Assembly: GCA_947452995.1 (NCBI GenBank)
Contig: CANGEV010000020.1
Location: 1 to 41,501 of the forward strand
From: Chitinophagales bacterium
GTDB taxonomy: Bacteria > Bacteroidota > Bacteroidia > Chitinophagales > CAIODY01
Direction of reading: 5' to 3'
DNA length: 41,501 nucleotides
A program made the position numbers and the translations under genes. The notes below the pieces were generated by a model. The model was not told the origin of the DNA. It ran no database searches and was given only the letters and a program-made list of their open reading frames with translations. This document shows, one piece after another, positions 33,702-41,501 of the stretch (position 1 is the first letter of the stretch; every line of letters begins with the position of its first letter).

Positions 33702-35744
33702 TTACCAAATCTTTGTGCGAGTTGCATCGTCACGATACATCTTGTCGCCGGCATGAATACCCCAAGCCTTATAGAATGGCTCGAAATTGCTCAACGGTCC
33801 GTTGATACGGAAATGCGCTGGTGAATGCGGATCCACGTTCACCATCATACGCATACTTTGCTCACGACGAACTACACGCCAAACTTGCGCTAAGCCCAAG
33901 AAGAAACGTTGATCAGGCGTGAAACCATCGATCGTTTGATTCGACTGACCTTGCTTCGTCATTTTGAAAGCGTCATAGGCAATAGCCACACCACCTAAGT
34001 CAGCGATGTTCTCTCCTAATGTCAAAGCTCCTTTAACATGTACAGAATCTAAAATAGTATAGCCATCATATTGTGCCACCAAGTTAGAAGTCTTCGCTTC
34101 AAACTTCTTCATATCTTCTTCTGTCCACCAATTGTTCATATTACCCGCTGCATCGTATTGTGCACCTTGATCGTCAAAGCCATGCGTCATTTCATGACCG
34201 ATAACCATACCAATAGCACCATAGTTAATGGCATCATCCGCATTCGGATCGAAGAATGGGAATTGTAAGATACCTGCAGGGAAAACGATTTCGTTGAAAG
34301 AAGGATTGTAGTACGCATTAACCGTAGCAGGTGTCATACCCCACTCTGATTTATCTACAGCCTTTCCTAACTTCTTCACCATTTCATTCCATCCATGCAC
34401 AGAAACACTTTGCATGTTACCGAAATAATCACCACGCGTGATAGTCACGTCGTCATAGTTCTTCCATTTATCAGGATAACCAATCTTCTTAGTAATCGCG
34501 AACAATTTCGTTCTTGCCTTCACTTTCGTTTCAGCACTCATCCAATCCAAATGATCGATACGATTTGCAAAAGCCTTTTGTAAGTTGTTCACTAATTCAT
34601 CCATACGCATCTTCGCTTCTGGCGTGAAATACTTCGCAACATACAACTGACCTAATAATTCTCCTAAGCTATGATCGGTAGCGTCTGTTACTTGCTTCCA
34701 ACGAACTTCTTGCACTTTTTGTCCGCTCAAACGTTTTCCTTTAAAAGCGAAAGAAGCATCACGGAAATCCTTCGACAATAAGCCTGCGGCTCCGTTAATA
34801 AAGTCGAACTTCAACTTGCTCTTCCATACATTCACTGAATAACGGTTGAACATCGTTCCTAATTGCTTGTAGTAATCAGGCTGTGCTACGTTCAAAGAAT
34901 CAACCTTCACACCCATACGACGGAAGATATCACTCCAATTAAGATCCGGCGACAAGGCTTGCAATTCAGCAAACTTCATCATGTTATAATTCGCTTGCGG
35001 ATCACGCAATTCAATCGCAGAACGATGTGTCTTTGCAATCTCCGTTTCCAAAGCTAAGATGTCTTCTGCCATGTGCTTTGCCTTCGCCTCGCTATTGCCT
35101 GTCAAGACAAACAACTTCGTGATATAAGCCACATAAGCCTCGCGAATTGATTTTTTATCAGCCTCATTCGACAAATAATAATCTTTCTCTGGTAAGGTAG
35201 TACCTGTTTGACCCAAAGCTGCTACGTTCATGTTAGAGTTCTTGTCGTCTGGACCAACCCAGAAGCCAATCATATCACCATTACCTTCTTTAAATCCATC
35301 TGCACAATAGTGAATGATATCCTCTACGCTATTCAATGCGTCGATACGCTTTAATTCCGATGCAATCGGCGTCCAACCTAATTTTTCAATTTGCAAAGTA
35401 TCCATACCTGAAGCATAGAAGTCGCCCAATTTTTGTTCGTTACTTCCTTTTGCCCAAGTTGTTTTACTTGAAACATCTACCAAGATGTCATGTAAATGCG
35501 CTTTGTTTTGCTGCGCCAACATGACGAAAGAACCCCATTGTGATTTATCATCCGGGATCTTCGCATCACGTACCCAAGCGCCATTGGCGTATAGGAAGAA
35601 GTCTTCCCCTGGTTTTACGTTTTTGTCCATGCCGCTCACATCAAAAAATGAGCTGCGCTTGTCGCTTGTTTTTTTTGCCGCAACAAAGGCCTGTAGCGTG
35701 ATAGCGCCGCCGATGATTGCTGTCGCAAGTATCCATTTTTTCAT
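33702..35744 (-). CDS. M13 (neprilysin/PepO) family zinc endopeptidase
   Basis: The 680-residue exported peptidase has a short signal sequence (MKKWILATAIIGGAITLQAF). The PepO/neprilysin N-lobe follows. The catalytic block is NAYYNPSFNEIVFPAG, then VIGHEMTHGFDDQG with HExxH at His517-Glu518-His521, and ENIADLGG with the third ligand Glu578 and Asp582. The C-terminus is canonical too (HSPAHFRINGPLSNFEPFYKAW region; tail RTKIW). The signal peptide suggests a periplasmic or surface oligopeptidase. Unlike Neprilysin, it has no membrane anchor. It is transcribed alone, with terminators on both sides. Confidence 0.95.
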   Translation of the reverse strand: MKKWILATAIIGGAITLQAFVAAKKTSDKRSSFFDVSGMDKNVKPGEDFFLYANGAWVRDAKIPDDKSQWGSFVMLAQQNKAHLHDILVDVSSKTTWAKGSNEQKLGDFYASGMDTLQIEKLGWTPIASELKRIDALNSVEDIIHYCADGFKEGNGDMIGFWVGPDDKNSNMNVAALGQTGTTLPEKDYYLSNEADKKSIREAYVAYITKLFVLTGNSEAKAKHMAEDILALETEIAKTHRSAIELRDPQANYNMMKFAELQALSPDLNWSDIFRRMGVKVDSLNVAQPDYYKQLGTMFNRYSVNVWKSKLKFDFINGAAGLLSKDFRDASFAFKGKRLSGQKVQEVRWKQVTDATDHSLGELLGQLYVAKYFTPEAKMRMDELVNNLQKAFANRIDHLDWMSAETKVKARTKLFAITKKIGYPDKWKNYDDVTITRGDYFGNMQSVSVHGWNEMVKKLGKAVDKSEWGMTPATVNAYYNPSFNEIVFPAGILQFPFFDPNADDAINYGAIGMVIGHEMTHGFDDQGAQYDAAGNMNNWWTEEDMKKFEAKTSNLVAQYDGYTILDSVHVKGALTLGENIADLGGVAIAYDAFKMTKQGQSNQTIDGFTPDQRFFLGLAQVWRVVRREQSMRMMVNVDPHSPAHFRINGPLSNFEPFYKAWGIHAGDKMYRDDATRTKIW

Positions 35745-35770
35745 AAAAAGGTATATGTGTTTTAGATGCC

Positions 35771-35778
35771 CGAAGTTA
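35771..35778 (-). promoter_or_regulatory. -7 box candidate (TAACTTCG) for the M13 gene
   Basis: On the minus strand TAACTTCG lies 26 bases before the ATG at 35744. It differs from TAnnTTTG by one base. The -33 element is unclear. Confidence 0.4.
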
Positions 35779-35804
35779 AACTATATTCCTCGTTTTTAAA
35801 AACA

Positions 35805-35842
35805 AAAACGCCTCTCCTTCATAGAAGGAAAGGCGTTTTATT
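35805..35842 (-). terminator. Terminator of the tandem lipoprotein genes
   Basis: AAAACGCCTCTCCTTC (35805-35820) pairs with GAAGGAAAGGCGTTTT (35824-35839) around a 3-base loop with one mismatch. It lies just beyond the stop of the minus-strand gene at 35860; T-runs on both sides allow bidirectional use. Confidence 0.85.
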
Positions 35843-35859
35843 AATTATTCTTATACAGA

Positions 35860-36513
35860 TTATTGCGCCGTATACGTACGTGTTGAAGTAGCAGTTGAAG
35901 AACTTGTGCTACCGCCAGTTACAGTTTCATTGTAATTGATTGTAAACTTCAACTCTTTATTACTTAAACGTGTCATATACAATGAGTAATCAAATGTATT
36001 AGACGTGTATACATTAGTGTTAGTTGTTGTAGTTGTTCCTGAAGTAGAACTGCTTGTTTCTGCAACCTCAACAGATTTTGTTGGATGAATCAACACTTTT
36101 GTTTTTGCTTTTTCATCACCTATACCGCTGTTAAAGTCCCATGTACCATCTTCAGTAGTGGTAGTGGTTGTGGTAGAGGTAATACCCCAAAAAGAAAAAA
36201 TTGAAGTAGTAACAGTTACACTTTGATACGTACCATCGCCATTAAACGTATACGTATTCGTATAGCCAGTAGTATCGCTCTGACTATTACTAGCTGTAAT
36301 CTCGTTTGTTCCATCATAAGTGATTATAGAAACACTACCGTTTTGTGCTTGCTCAGTAGTTCCGGCTGTCAACTTCCAGTCGCCTACCAAACGTGCTTTA
36401 CGAGAGCGTAAAGAAATTGCTGGATCCTCTTCACCTTTACGGCATGAATTCAAAGAAACACTAGTTGTAATTGCTGTGATCGCCATTGCAGCGAATAAAA
36501 AATATTTTTTCAT
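35860..36513 (-). CDS. Lipocalin-like lipoprotein, Ser/Thr-rich, paralogue A
   Basis: The 217-residue protein has a lipoprotein signal with Cys24 (SLNSC), then the shared block RKGEEDPAISLRSRKARLVG, and W-K-L as in lipocalin-like domains (GDWKLTAGT). YTFNGDGTYQSV, GTWDFNSGIGDEKAK and LIHPTKSVEV follow, interspersed with Ser/Thr-rich stretches, and it ends in TYTAQ. The lipocalin-like reading comes from the GxW and NGDGTY motifs. It is a tandem duplicate of the 209-residue upstream gene, 21 bases apart. The function is unknown; an outer-membrane lipoprotein is likely. Confidence 0.82.
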   Translation of the reverse strand: MKKYFLFAAMAITAITTSVSLNSCRKGEEDPAISLRSRKARLVGDWKLTAGTTEQAQNGSVSIITYDGTNEITASNSQSDTTGYTNTYTFNGDGTYQSVTVTTSIFSFWGITSTTTTTTTEDGTWDFNSGIGDEKAKTKVLIHPTKSVEVAETSSSTSGTTTTTNTNVYTSNTFDYSLYMTRLSNKELKFTINYNETVTGGSTSSSTATSTRTYTAQ

Positions 36514-36534
36514 GGTATTAATTTAAGATTTTGA

Positions 36535-37164
36535 TTATTGAGCTGTATATGTCTTGTGAGATACATAAGTATTTGTAGATGTAGATGTACCAGTACTCAA
36601 AGTATTACTGATAGAATAAATCTTCAACTCCTTATTGCTTAAACGAACCAAATCCAATGTATAAATCATTGCATTGTTTACATAAGCGTAGTTTGTAGTG
36701 TTGACAGAAGAACCATTTGTAGATTTTTCTTCTACATTAGTCGGTGTTAAAATCACCTTTTCTTTTTTCGTTTCATCACCTATACCTGAGTTGAAATCCC
36801 AAGTTCCTTTTGTTGTTGTTTCATTATAAGAACCTGAAGAAGCATTCGTCGTTTTTGTATACATTTCAAAAGTACCATCTCCGTTGAACGTCATCTTTTC
36901 TTCATAAGGATTAGTTGTAGAATTACCAGATGATCCACTGGAAGAATTCGTTTGATTAGTAGCCGTATAAGCAGTATACGAAGAACTAGAATTATACGTG
37001 CTTGTGTCGTTTCCTTCAGAAAGCTTCCACTCTCCTACCAAACGAGCCTTGCGAGAACGCAAAGAAATTGCAGGATCTTCAGCACCTTTACGGCATGAAT
37101 CAAAAGTAACTACTGTAGTAGCCATCATTACGGCCATTCCAGCCAAAAGCATGATTTTTTTCAT
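36535..37164 (-). CDS. Lipocalin-like lipoprotein, Ser/Thr-rich, paralogue B
   Basis: The 209-residue protein has a lipoprotein signal with Cys24 (TFDSC), the same offset as paralogue A. The segments RKGAEDPAISLRSRKARLVG, GEWKLSEGND, MTFNGDGTFEMY, GTWDFNSGIGDETKK and the tail TYTAQ align with A. The Ser/Thr-rich insertions differ in length and sequence, so the pair has diverged mostly in exposed loops. Both genes run in the same direction with a 21-base gap and no terminator between, so B-A cotranscription is expected. No other family was recognised. Confidence 0.82.
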   Translation of the reverse strand: MKKIMLLAGMAVMMATTVVTFDSCRKGAEDPAISLRSRKARLVGEWKLSEGNDTSTYNSSSSYTAYTATNQTNSSSGSSGNSTTNPYEEKMTFNGDGTFEMYTKTTNASSGSYNETTTKGTWDFNSGIGDETKKEKVILTPTNVEEKSTNGSSVNTTNYAYVNNAMIYTLDLVRLSNKELKIYSISNTLSTGTSTSTNTYVSHKTYTAQ

Positions 37165-37212
37165 AATTTAATTTAATTGATTTGATGTTGGACTATAATA
37201 AATCGTAAAAGT

Positions 37213-38817
37213 TTAAATCTTTGGAGCTGCCGACATAATTTCTTCGTTCGCTTCAGAAGCATATTTGCTAAAGTTGTTCACGAATTGTTTTGCCAATTCA
37301 CCCGCTTTTGCATCGTAAGCAGCACCTTCCGCCCATGTATTACGTGGGTTTAGGATTTCTGCAGGTACGTTCGGACAAGAAGTAGGCATCGCCAAGTGGA
37401 ACACAGGATGATTCTCAAAACTTACGCTATCCAACTCCCCTTTCAAGGCAGCAGTGATCATCGCACGTGTATAAGAAAGCTTCATACGGTTACCAACGCC
37501 ATAAGCGCCGCCGCTCCATCCTGTATTGATCAACCATACATTCGCTCCGGTAGCACGCATACGCTCGCCCAACATCTCTGCATAACGCGTTGGATGTAAT
37601 GGCAAGAAAGGCGCTCCGAAACATGCGGAGAACGTCGTAGTCGGATCTTTAATACCCGCTTCTGTTCCAGCAACCTTAGCGGTATAACCAGAAATGAAGT
37701 GATACATGGCCTGACCCGGTGTCAATTTTGAAATTGGAGGTAATACCCCAAACGCATCACAAGTCAAGAAGAAAATATTTTTAGGCACACCACCTACACT
37801 CGGATTCACCGCGTTGTCGATATGTGTCATCGGATAAGCCGCGCGTGTGTTCTCTGTCTTAGAGATATTAGCATAGTCCGGAGTCGTTGTTCCAGGATAG
37901 AATTGTACATTCTCCAAAACAGTTCCGTGCTTAATCGCTTTGAAAATTTGAGGTTCTTTCTCTTCTGTTAAATCAACACACTTCGCATAACAACCACCTT
38001 CAAAGTTGAAGACGCCGTCATCCGCCCAGCCATGCTCGTCATCGCCAATCAAATCACGATTCGGATCCGCTGAAAGCGTCGTTTTACCTGTACCTGACAA
38101 ACCAAAGAATACAGCTGTATCGCCGTCTTTACCGATGTTTGCAGAACAGTGCATCGGTAATACATTACGATTCACTGGTAAAATAAAGTTCAATACAGAG
38201 AAGATAGATTTCTTCATCTCGCCTGCATAACCCGTTCCCGCAATCAATACCATTTTCTTGGTAAAGTTTACGATTACGAAGTTGCCCTGACGAACACCAT
38301 GCTTCGCAGCATTCGACGTTTTATAACTAGGAGCGCACAAAATCGTCCAGTCAGGTGTCATGCCCGTTTGCTCTGCAGCAGTCGGACGCATGAACATATT
38401 GTCTACAAATAAGTTGTGATAAGGGATTTCATTGATCGTACGTACATTCAAACGATAGTTCGGATTCGCACAAACAAAATTATCACGTACATAAATCTCT
38501 TTACCTTCAAAATAGGCAGTCACCTCTTGATGCAATGCGTCAAACGCATCAGGCGTCACACCCACATTCACATCGCCCCAATTCACGTGGTTCTCCGTGA
38601 TAGCATCACGCACAATAAAACGATCCTTTGGAGAACGTCCGCTAAACTCGCCACTGTCGAAAACAATCGCACCATTGTCAGCATAAACGCCCTGCCCTAA
38701 CTCAATCGCCTTGTCCATCAATTGCTGCGGGGTTAAGTTCCAATGGCATATCGCTACATTGTGTAGGCCGGCAGCATCCAATCCTACTACGGTGTTTTTT
38801 AATCCAAATTCCTGCAT
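37213..38817 (-). CDS. pckA: Phosphoenolpyruvate carboxykinase (ATP)
   Basis: PckA converts oxaloacetate and ATP to phosphoenolpyruvate, or the reverse in anaplerotic use. The 534-residue protein has SGRSPKDRF (substrate arginine), the P-loop GLSGTGKTTLSADP, the metal-binding GDDEHGW, and GCYAKCVDL. The GTP-type signature is absent; the P-loop and the length fit the ATP type. A TACCTTCG box lies 21 bases upstream. It stops 48 bases before paralogue B's ATG with no visible strong terminator in between. Confidence 0.96.
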   Translation of the reverse strand: MQEFGLKNTVVGLDAAGLHNVAICHWNLTPQQLMDKAIELGQGVYADNGAIVFDSGEFSGRSPKDRFIVRDAITENHVNWGDVNVGVTPDAFDALHQEVTAYFEGKEIYVRDNFVCANPNYRLNVRTINEIPYHNLFVDNMFMRPTAAEQTGMTPDWTILCAPSYKTSNAAKHGVRQGNFVIVNFTKKMVLIAGTGYAGEMKKSIFSVLNFILPVNRNVLPMHCSANIGKDGDTAVFFGLSGTGKTTLSADPNRDLIGDDEHGWADDGVFNFEGGCYAKCVDLTEEKEPQIFKAIKHGTVLENVQFYPGTTTPDYANISKTENTRAAYPMTHIDNAVNPSVGGVPKNIFFLTCDAFGVLPPISKLTPGQAMYHFISGYTAKVAGTEAGIKDPTTTFSACFGAPFLPLHPTRYAEMLGERMRATGANVWLINTGWSGGAYGVGNRMKLSYTRAMITAALKGELDSVSFENHPVFHLAMPTSCPNVPAEILNPRNTWAEGAAYDAKAGELAKQFVNNFSKYASEANEEIMSAAPKI

Positions 38818-38838
38818 AATTAGGTAAAATTAGAAGCA

Positions 38839-38846
38839 CGAAGGTA
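38839..38846 (-). promoter_or_regulatory. -7 box candidate (TACCTTCG) for pckA
   Basis: On the minus strand TACCTTCG lies 21 bases before the pckA start. It differs from TAnnTTTG at one base. It is the more convincing of the minus-strand boxes by position. Confidence 0.45.
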
Positions 38847-38985
38847 GGAAAACTCTCGGTAAAAAGGAAGCCCATTCTCATGCAATCTGACCCCTAAAAT
38901 TAGGCATCTCGTCCCTTCACTAAAATTTAACGCTGAGTTTAAAAAAAATACCTCCATTCATCAACAATTATTCCTTTCCAGGTGT

Positions 38986-38993
38986 TACCTTTG
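38986..38993 (+). promoter_or_regulatory. -7 box (TACCTTTG) for the isc operon
   Basis: TACCTTTG fits TAnnTTTG exactly and lies 58 bases before the iscS ATG, the long leader leaving room for a hairpin at 39005-39029. No clear -33 TTG at normal spacing. It is the best -7 box in the window. Confidence 0.55.
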
Positions 38994-39004
38994 TAGTCCG
39001 GAGA

Positions 39005-39029
39005 AAAAACCTGATAAAAATCAGTTTTT
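39005..39029 (+). promoter_or_regulatory. Leader hairpin upstream of iscS
   Basis: CTGAT (39011-39015) pairs with ATCAG (39020-39024). AAAAA (39005-39009) continues with TTTTT (39025-39029), with a single bulged C. It falls at the very 5' end of the expected transcript and 22 bases before the ATG. It could stabilise the mRNA or act as a weak attenuator. No IscR site is recognised. Confidence 0.4.
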
Positions 39030-39051
39030 GTGCGGAAGAAAATAAAATCTT

Positions 39052-40266
39052 ATGAAATTCCCTATTTACCTCGATCACAACGCCACAACGCCCTGCGACC
39101 CACGCGTCGTAGAGACGATGATCCCGTACTTCACCGAGAAATTCGGTAACGCAGCTAGCCGTAACCACTCCTTTGGATGGGTAGCGGAAGAAGCAGTCGA
39201 CTATGCACGCGAACAAATCGCAACGCTAATCGGCGCCGATCCGAAAGAAATCATCTTCACAAGTGGTGCTACCGAAGCCGACAACCTCGCTATTAAAGGC
39301 GTGTATGAAATGTATGCCCAAAAAGGTAATCATATCATCACCGCAACGACTGAGCACAAAGCGGTTTTGGATGCTTGTCACCACTTAGAGCAATTGGGCG
39401 CTCAAATCACTTACTTGCCAGTAAATGCTGAAGGTATGATCGATTTGAAGCAATTGGAAGAAGCAATTACAGATAAGACCATCTTGGTGGCTATCATGTA
39501 CGCCAACAACGAGGTAGGAACCATTCAGCCAGTACGTGAAATCAGCGAAATCTGTCACCGTAAAGGCACATTATTCTTTACCGATGGCACGCAAGCTGTG
39601 GGTAAAATCCCTGTGGATGTAAACAAAGATGGTATCGACCTTATGGCCTTTACCGCACATAAAATGTACGGCCCGAAAGGTGTTGGCGCTCTTTACGTTC
39701 GTCGTAAAAACCCGCGTGTTAAAGTTACTGCCCAAATGGACGGTGGCGGTCACGAACGTGGCATGCGCTCTGGTACCTTAAACGTAACAGGTATCGTAGG
39801 TTTCGGTAAAGCTGCTGAAATCTGTCGCTTAGAAATGGAATCTGACAACGCACGTATCATTAAAATGCGTGATCGCTTAGAAACTGAATTGATGAAATTG
39901 GATGAAGCTTATGTAAACGGCTCCCGCGAACATCGCCTACCGCAAGTTTGTAATATCTCTTTCAAATTTGTAGAAGGTGAAGGCTTGATGATGGGCTTTA
40001 ACAAAAACATCGCCCTTAGCTCTGGATCCGCTTGTACATCGGCTTCTCTAGAACCTTCTTATGTTTTGAAAGCTTTAGGATTGGGTGACGATTTGGCACA
40101 CTCTTCTTTGCGTTTCGGACTAGGACGTTATACAACGGATGAAGAAATCGACTTTACGATTGAAGCCGTTAGCAAAACAGTGACTCGTCTTCGTGAAGTA
40201 AGTCCTCTTTGGGAAATGTTCAAAGAAGGCATCGACTTGAATACCATTAAATGGGAACATCATTAA
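39052..40266 (+). CDS. iscS: Cysteine desulfurase IscS
   Basis: IscS releases sulfur from cysteine for Fe-S clusters, with PLP. The 404-residue protein starts [17 protein letters not shown]. The PLP lysine is Lys204 in AHKMYGPKG, the His/Asp neighbours are in [11 protein letters not shown], and the persulfide cysteine is Cys328 in [13 protein letters not shown], the same position as in E. coli Isc[15 protein letters not shown] closes the core. It is the first gene of iscS-iscU-iscA (19-base gap to iscU). No iscR, hscA/hscB or fdx gene is adjacent in the window. Confidence 0.97.
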   Translation: MKFPIYLDHNATTPCDPRVVETMIPYFTEKFGNAASRNHSFGWVAEEAVDYAREQIATLIGADPKEIIFTSGATEADNLAIKGVYEMYAQKGNHIITATTEHKAVLDACHHLEQLGAQITYLPVNAEGMIDLKQLEEAITDKTILVAIMYANNEVGTIQPVREISEICHRKGTLFFTDGTQAVGKIPVDVNKDGIDLMAFTAHKMYGPKGVGALYVRRKNPRVKVTAQMDGGGHERGMRSGTLNVTGIVGFGKAAEICRLEMESDNARIIKMRDRLETELMKLDEAYVNGSREHRLPQVCNISFKFVEGEGLMMGFNKNIALSSGSACTSASLEPSYVLKALGLGDDLAHSSLRFGLGRYTTDEEIDFTIEAVSKTVTRLREVSPLWEMFKEGIDLNTIKWEHH

Positions 40267-40284
40267 TCTTTAAAAAAAATTACC

Positions 40285-40692
40285 ATGGCATACTCTGATA
40301 AAGTTATCGATCATTACGAAAATCCTAAAAACGTAGGAACACTTGACAAATCTTCAAACACCGTAGGAACAGGCCTTGTAGGCGCTCCTGAGTGTGGCGA
40401 CGTGATGCGTTTGCAAATTGAAGTAGATCCTGCTACGCAAGTAATCACGGATGCTAAATTCAAAACATTTGGCTGCGGCTCTGCTATCGCCTCTTCTTCT
40501 TTGGCTACAGAATGGTTGAAAGGAAAAACAGTCGACCAAGCCCTAGCAATCGACAATATGGACATCGTAGAGGAATTGGCTTTGCCGCCAGTAAAAATCC
40601 ACTGCTCTGTATTGGCGGAAGATGCTATCAAAGCGGCTATCAACGATTACCGCACAAAAAATGGTCTAGAACCAATCGCGGATAACCACTAA
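40285..40692 (+). CDS. iscU: Fe-S cluster scaffold IscU
   Basis: IscU assembles 2Fe-2S and 4Fe-4S clusters using sulfur from IscS. The 135-residue protein has the cluster ligands Cys37 (APECGD, with Asp39), Cys64 (FGCGSAIASSS), and Cys107 with His106 (KIHCSVLAED). These match the E. coli scaffold residues C37, C63, C106 and H105. The LPPVK chaperone-recognition motif is also visible, implying an HscA-like partner elsewhere. It follows iscS by 19 bases, and a 14-bp palindrome separates it from iscA. Confidence 0.97.
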   Translation: MAYSDKVIDHYENPKNVGTLDKSSNTVGTGLVGAPECGDVMRLQIEVDPATQVITDAKFKTFGCGSAIASSSLATEWLKGKTVDQALAIDNMDIVEELALPPVKIHCSVLAEDAIKAAINDYRTKNGLEPIADNH

Positions 40693-40701
40693 AAAATAAA
40701 T

Positions 40702-40740
40702 GTCGATGGTAAGTAAGTGTAACCCCTACTTACCATCGAC
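40702..40740 (+). repeat. 14-bp perfect inverted repeat between iscU and iscA
   Basis: GTCGATGGTAAGTA (40702-40715) pairs perfectly with TACTTACCATCGAC (40727-40740) around an 11-base loop. No U-run follows; the next bases are C-rich. It lies 9 bases after the iscU stop and 14 before the iscA start, so it is an intra-operon structure: mRNA processing/stability element, partial terminator, or dispersed repeat. Confidence 0.75.
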
Positions 40741-40754
40741 CCACCCCCTTTCGT

Positions 40755-41081
40755 ATGTTATTCATTTCAGATAAAGCAAAAGCACATCTAGTAGAACTAA
40801 AGCAGGAAGCTGGCTTGGATGAAAGCTATTTCTTGCGTGTCTCTGTTGTGGGTGGCGGCTGTAGCGGTCTTACGTATAAAATGGACTTCGACAATGAAAG
40901 TCAACCCAAAGACCAAGTCTTTGAAGACAAAGGCGTAAAGCTCGTAACCGACATGAAGAGCTTCCTCTATTTGATGGATAGTGAGTTGGATTATTCCGAT
41001 GGCTTGAATGGAAAAGGATTCCACTTCAGCAACCCGAATTCCTCTCGCTCTTGCGGCTGTGGCGAAAGCTTCGCTGTATAA
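40755..41081 (+). CDS. iscA: A-type Fe-S carrier IscA/ErpA
   Basis: This 108-residue HesB/IscA-family protein delivers iron-sulfur clusters to apoproteins. The three conserved cysteines are Cys36 (GGGCSGLTYKM), Cys100 and Cys102 (SCGCGESFAV). It is normal length. IscA and ErpA cannot be separated by the sequence alone; position in the isc operon favours IscA. It is followed by a perfect palindromic terminator. Confidence 0.93.
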   Translation: MLFISDKAKAHLVELKQEAGLDESYFLRVSVVGGGCSGLTYKMDFDNESQPKDQVFEDKGVKLVTDMKSFLYLMDSELDYSDGLNGKGFHFSNPNSSRSCGCGESFAV

Positions 41082-41102
41082 GATATTTCTTCCTAGAAAA
41101 GC

Positions 41103-41132
41103 AAAGGCTCGTAATATTACGAGCCTTTTTTG
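41103..41132. terminator. Bidirectional terminator after iscA
   Basis: AAAGGCTCGTAAT (41103-41115) and ATTACGAGCCTTT (41116-41128) form a perfect 26-base palindrome followed by T-rich sequence. It separates convergent iscA (+) and the T9SS cargo gene (-). Confidence 0.9.
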
Positions 41133-41158
41133 TTTTACCAACGAAGGTATTATACGTT

Positions 41159-41501
41159 TTATTCTTTTACAAAAGTGCGAGCGTAGAAAACCGCTTCCTC
41201 TCGATGCTCACTCTTTTCCATTCCCTTAACTCGGACAAAATAAGTGCCTGCACTTAAGGATTTAATATCAAGTATTTGAAGTGTAGTCCCAACATTTATA
41301 TCCGACTTCTTCGACGCTACCTGACGTCCATAGATATCAAAAAGTTCGATGCTAACACTAACCTGCTGTGGTATTTGAACATATAAGTTATCCTTAGCAG
41401 GATTGGGGTAAAGCCTTATTGAGCTGTTCATCAATTGCGATGGTAACCCATCAGGCTTCGCCTCGACAAAAACGCTGACCGTATCTTCACTCACTTCCCC
41501 A
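41159..41501 (-). CDS. T9SS-exported protein, C-terminal part with type A sorting domain (partial)
   Basis: The frame is still open at the window edge; the GTG at 41494 is not credible as a real start because coding continues upstream. The last ~85 residues have IRLYPNPAKDNLYVQIPQQ, ELFDIYGRQVASKKS and LSAGTYFVRVKG, the classic T9SS type A sorting domain, followed by an unusually long tail (EKSEHREEAVFYARTFVKE). The preceding DTVSVFVEAKPDG resembles the end of a beta-sandwich or cleaved linker. The functional part lies outside the window. Confidence 0.9.
   Translation of the reverse strand, partial: GEVSEDTVSVFVEAKPDGLPSQLMNSSIRLYPNPAKDNLYVQIPQQVSVSIELFDIYGRQVASKKSDINVGTTLQILDIKSLSAGTYFVRVKGMEKSEHREEAVFYARTFVKE

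Noticed and set aside
38968-39216. Minus-strand ORF over the iscS start
   Set aside because: It is a shadow of iscS and its promoter region with no recognisable protein features.

Overview
The window looks like a chromosomal segment of a Bacteroidota bacterium, most likely from the Chitinophagales/Sphingobacteriia side. The evidence is family-level: two proteins with T9SS type A sorting tails; Bacteroidota-restricted families (DUF4293, DUF4294, DUF5777, DUF6934, 5-fold beta-flower); many MKK-type lipoproteins; and TAnnTTTG-like -7 promoter boxes without clear Shine-Dalgarno sequences. No rRNA, tRNA, CRISPR array, phage or plasmid module was seen. Gene density is high and the only gene-free stretch above 300 bases is 100-426.

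Layout. 1-426: 3' end of an IS3-type transposase, then a repeat-rich stretch with 12 heptamers, two small palindromes and a cloverleaf-like set of perfect stems. 427-7955: glutathione peroxidase (-), then DsbD, RecJ and a double-domain M16 peptidase (+). 7956-8720: an AT-rich islet with a nested hairpin, an inverted repeat touching a start codon, a DUF6934 gene and an unlisted 49-codon gene. 8832-10026: a stand-alone B12-binding mutase domain and an enoyl-CoA hydratase. 10106-12220 (-): lipoprotein, ung and DUF423. 12302-14167 (+): beta-flower repeat protein and a LutB-like Fe-S protein. 14238-16100 (-): DUF5777 barrel, YceI and a c-type cytochrome with CX4CH. 16239-19439: SpoIIE/PP2C phosphatase, DUF4294 and a Wzx-like flippase.

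19427-28615 (-) holds two very compact runs. The upstream one is YkgJ, class III aminotransferase and an Asp-box lipoprotein. The downstream one is a T9SS-exported Asp-box propeller, DUF4293, a lipoprotein, ccmB, ccmC and a GT39-like glycosyltransferase. 28766-33621: hybrid histidine kinase, ArsC/Spx-like protein (-), enolase and an HldE-type heptose kinase. 33702-38817 (-): M13 peptidase, two tandem paralogous lipoproteins and ATP-dependent PEP carboxykinase. 39052-41081 (+): iscS-iscU-iscA. The window ends in the C-terminus of another T9SS cargo (-).

Themes are periplasmic and envelope redox work (GPx, DsbD, YceI/cytochrome, CcmB/CcmC), Fe-S assembly serving Fe-S enzymes such as LutB, central carbon metabolism (enolase, PckA, acyl-CoA steps) and envelope polysaccharide (heptose kinase, flippase, GT39). 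Most genes are housekeeping. The least explained parts are the cloverleaf at 308-415, the DUF6934/49-aa pair with its start-codon inverted repeat, the 14-bp palindrome between iscU and iscA, and the inverted repeat over the lutB promoter. Family names come from reading the proteins, not from database searches.
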